This document shows positions 6,159 to 6,666 of a stretch of DNA of 6,666 bases, piece by piece; position 1 is the first letter of the stretch, and every line of letters starts with the position of its first letter. The DNA is taken from NCBI GenBank assembly GCA_017694735.1, contig JADIMN010000081.1, forward strand, positions 1 through 6,666, given 5' to 3'. The notes beneath the pieces are model-generated. The model did no database searches, was not told where the DNA came from, and worked only from the letters and a program-made list of their open reading frames with translations. The stretch comes from Candidatus Alectryobacillus merdavium. Lineage in GTDB: Bacteria > Bacillota_I > Bacilli_A > RFN20 > CAG-826. The position numbers and the translations under genes were made by a program.

Positions 6159-6578
6159 ATGAGTAGATATTTACCAAACAGAAGAAATTATTTAGGATTA
6201 TTTGATGATTTATTTGATGAGGATTTCTTACCAAGTAATCATGCAAATTTTATGAGAACTGATATAGAAGAAAATGAAAACGAATATGTTTTCAATGTTG
6301 AAGCCCCAGGTGTAAACAAAGAAAACATTAAAGTTCATGTTGATGATGGTTACCTTGTTGTTAATGTTTCTTACAAGAAAAACAGTGAAGAAGGAAGTAA
6401 GAAAAATTATCTTAGAAAAGAAAGAGTAGAAGGCACTTATCAAAGATCTTTCTATGTTGGAGATAAAATCGACGAGAGCAAAATCTCTGCTGAATACGTT
6501 GATGGTGTTTTAAGAATTCTTGTTCCAAAACAAAAAGAAGAAGAAAAACAAGAAAAGAAATATATCACTATTAAATAA
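6159..6578 (+). CDS. Hsp20 / alpha-crystallin family small heat-shock protein
   Basis: This is a cytosolic, ATP-independent chaperone that holds unfolding proteins during stress for refolding by other chaperones. The 139 residues fit bacterial class sHSPs. The short N-terminal arm contains LFDDLFDEDF (14-23). The alpha-crystallin domain covers about 32-125, starting MRTDIEENENEYVFNVEAPGV. It includes the acidic-aromatic Y-L-V-V strand and ends with the A-x-x-x-D-G-V-L-R-I-L-V-P motif (111-123). A Glu/Lys-rich tail finishes with the I-T-I form of the I-x-I anchor (136-138), which docks on neighbouring subunits in oligomers. AGGAGG at 6145-6150, 8 bases before the ATG, fixes the start. The gene is monocistronic by appearance: its own promoter with two CIRCE operators upstream and an intrinsic terminator downstream. 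HrcA repression is therefore expected. All Arg codons are AGA. Nothing is missing. Confidence 0.97.
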   Translation: MSRYLPNRRNYLGLFDDLFDEDFLPSNHANFMRTDIEENENEYVFNVEAPGVNKENIKVHVDDGYLVVNVSYKKNSEEGSKKNYLRKERVEGTYQRSFYVGDKIDESKISAEYVDGVLRILVPKQKEEEKQEKKYITIK

Positions 6579-6580
6579 GA

Positions 6581-6610
6581 AAAAAGCAAGGTTTTGCCTT
6601 GCTTTTTCTT
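6581..6610 (+). terminator. Intrinsic terminator of hsp20
   Basis: GCAAGG (6586-6591) and CCTTGC (6597-6602) form a 6-bp GC-containing stem around a TTTTG loop. It is lengthened by five A-T pairs (6581-6585 with 6603-6607), and the T-run ends TTTTTCTT. It begins two bases after the hsp20 stop. The flanking A-run also allows some activity on the opposite strand. Confidence 0.9.
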
Positions 6611-6634
6611 TAATATTTAAAGGAGGTTGCTAAT

Positions 6635-6666
6635 ATGAATAATTATAATCAAAATTATAATAATAC
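6635..6666 (+). CDS. Start of a gene cut by the window end (Asn/Tyr-rich N-terminus)
   Basis: An ATG at 6635 follows a strong AAAGGAGG (6618-6625) with 9 bases between. The frame is open to the window edge and reads M-N-N-Y-N-Q-N-Y-N-N. The run is low-complexity and too short to identify a family. It lies beyond the hsp20 terminator. No separate promoter is evident in the 20-odd bases between the terminator and the start, so expression may rely on read-through. Confidence 0.6.
   Translation, partial: MNNYNQNYNN

Noticed and set aside
6228..6443. Minus-strand open frame of 71 codons inside hsp20
   Set aside because: It is fully antisense to the alpha-crystallin domain, and its hydrophobic residues mirror Glu/Lys codons of the real gene.

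Overview
The window is strongly AT-rich. It carries Shine-Dalgarno-led genes, Arg codons that are almost all AGA, TGG as the Trp codon, and CIRCE heat-shock operators. This suits a low-GC Bacillota, probably a Bacilli/Mollicutes-related lineage (for example an uncultured gut RF39- or Erysipelotrichales-like bacterium); the lineage is inference, not proven. The first 19 bases are not genomic: they match the Tn5/Nextera mosaic-end adapter exactly. Base 20 is therefore the true end of a sequenced contig, and the first gene is cut there.

Layout: (1) bases 20-955 (+), a 5'-truncated alpha/beta-hydrolase of the DUF2974/Mbeg1-like type, running directly into (2) glyA, serine hydroxymethyltransferase (966-2204, +), whose Shine-Dalgarno overlaps the hydrolase stop codon. 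(3) Convergent with glyA and only 8 bp away is ldh, L-lactate dehydrogenase (2213-3163, -). Its likely intrinsic terminator lies inside the glyA coding sequence. (4) Upstream of ldh on the same strand is a small four-helix membrane protein (3222-3629, -). (5) Divergent from that is a 621-residue protein with an export signal (3737-5602, +): an N-terminal ricin-like beta-trefoil, a middle beta-rich segment, a clan-CD (caspase/gingipain/CHAT-like) region with a His-Gly / Gly-Cys pair, and an unrecognised C-terminal domain. (6) Overlapping its 3' end by 11 bp is a second four-helix membrane protein (5592-6014, +), which resembles the one at 3222-3629. (7) A sigma-A-type promoter set within two CIRCE operators drives an Hsp20 small heat-shock protein (6159-6578, +), followed by a clear terminator. 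(8) The first codons of another gene run off the right end (6635-6666).

How the genes relate: glyA (one-carbon metabolism), ldh (fermentative NAD+ regeneration) and hsp20 (proteostasis) are ordinary core genes. The accessory part is about 3222-6014, a possible cassette of an exported lectin/caspase-like protein and two related small membrane proteins. One of these is translationally coupled to the exported protein. The big gene also uses CGN and AGG Arg codons that its neighbours hardly use. This cassette is the best candidate for something undescribed; its function is unknown.
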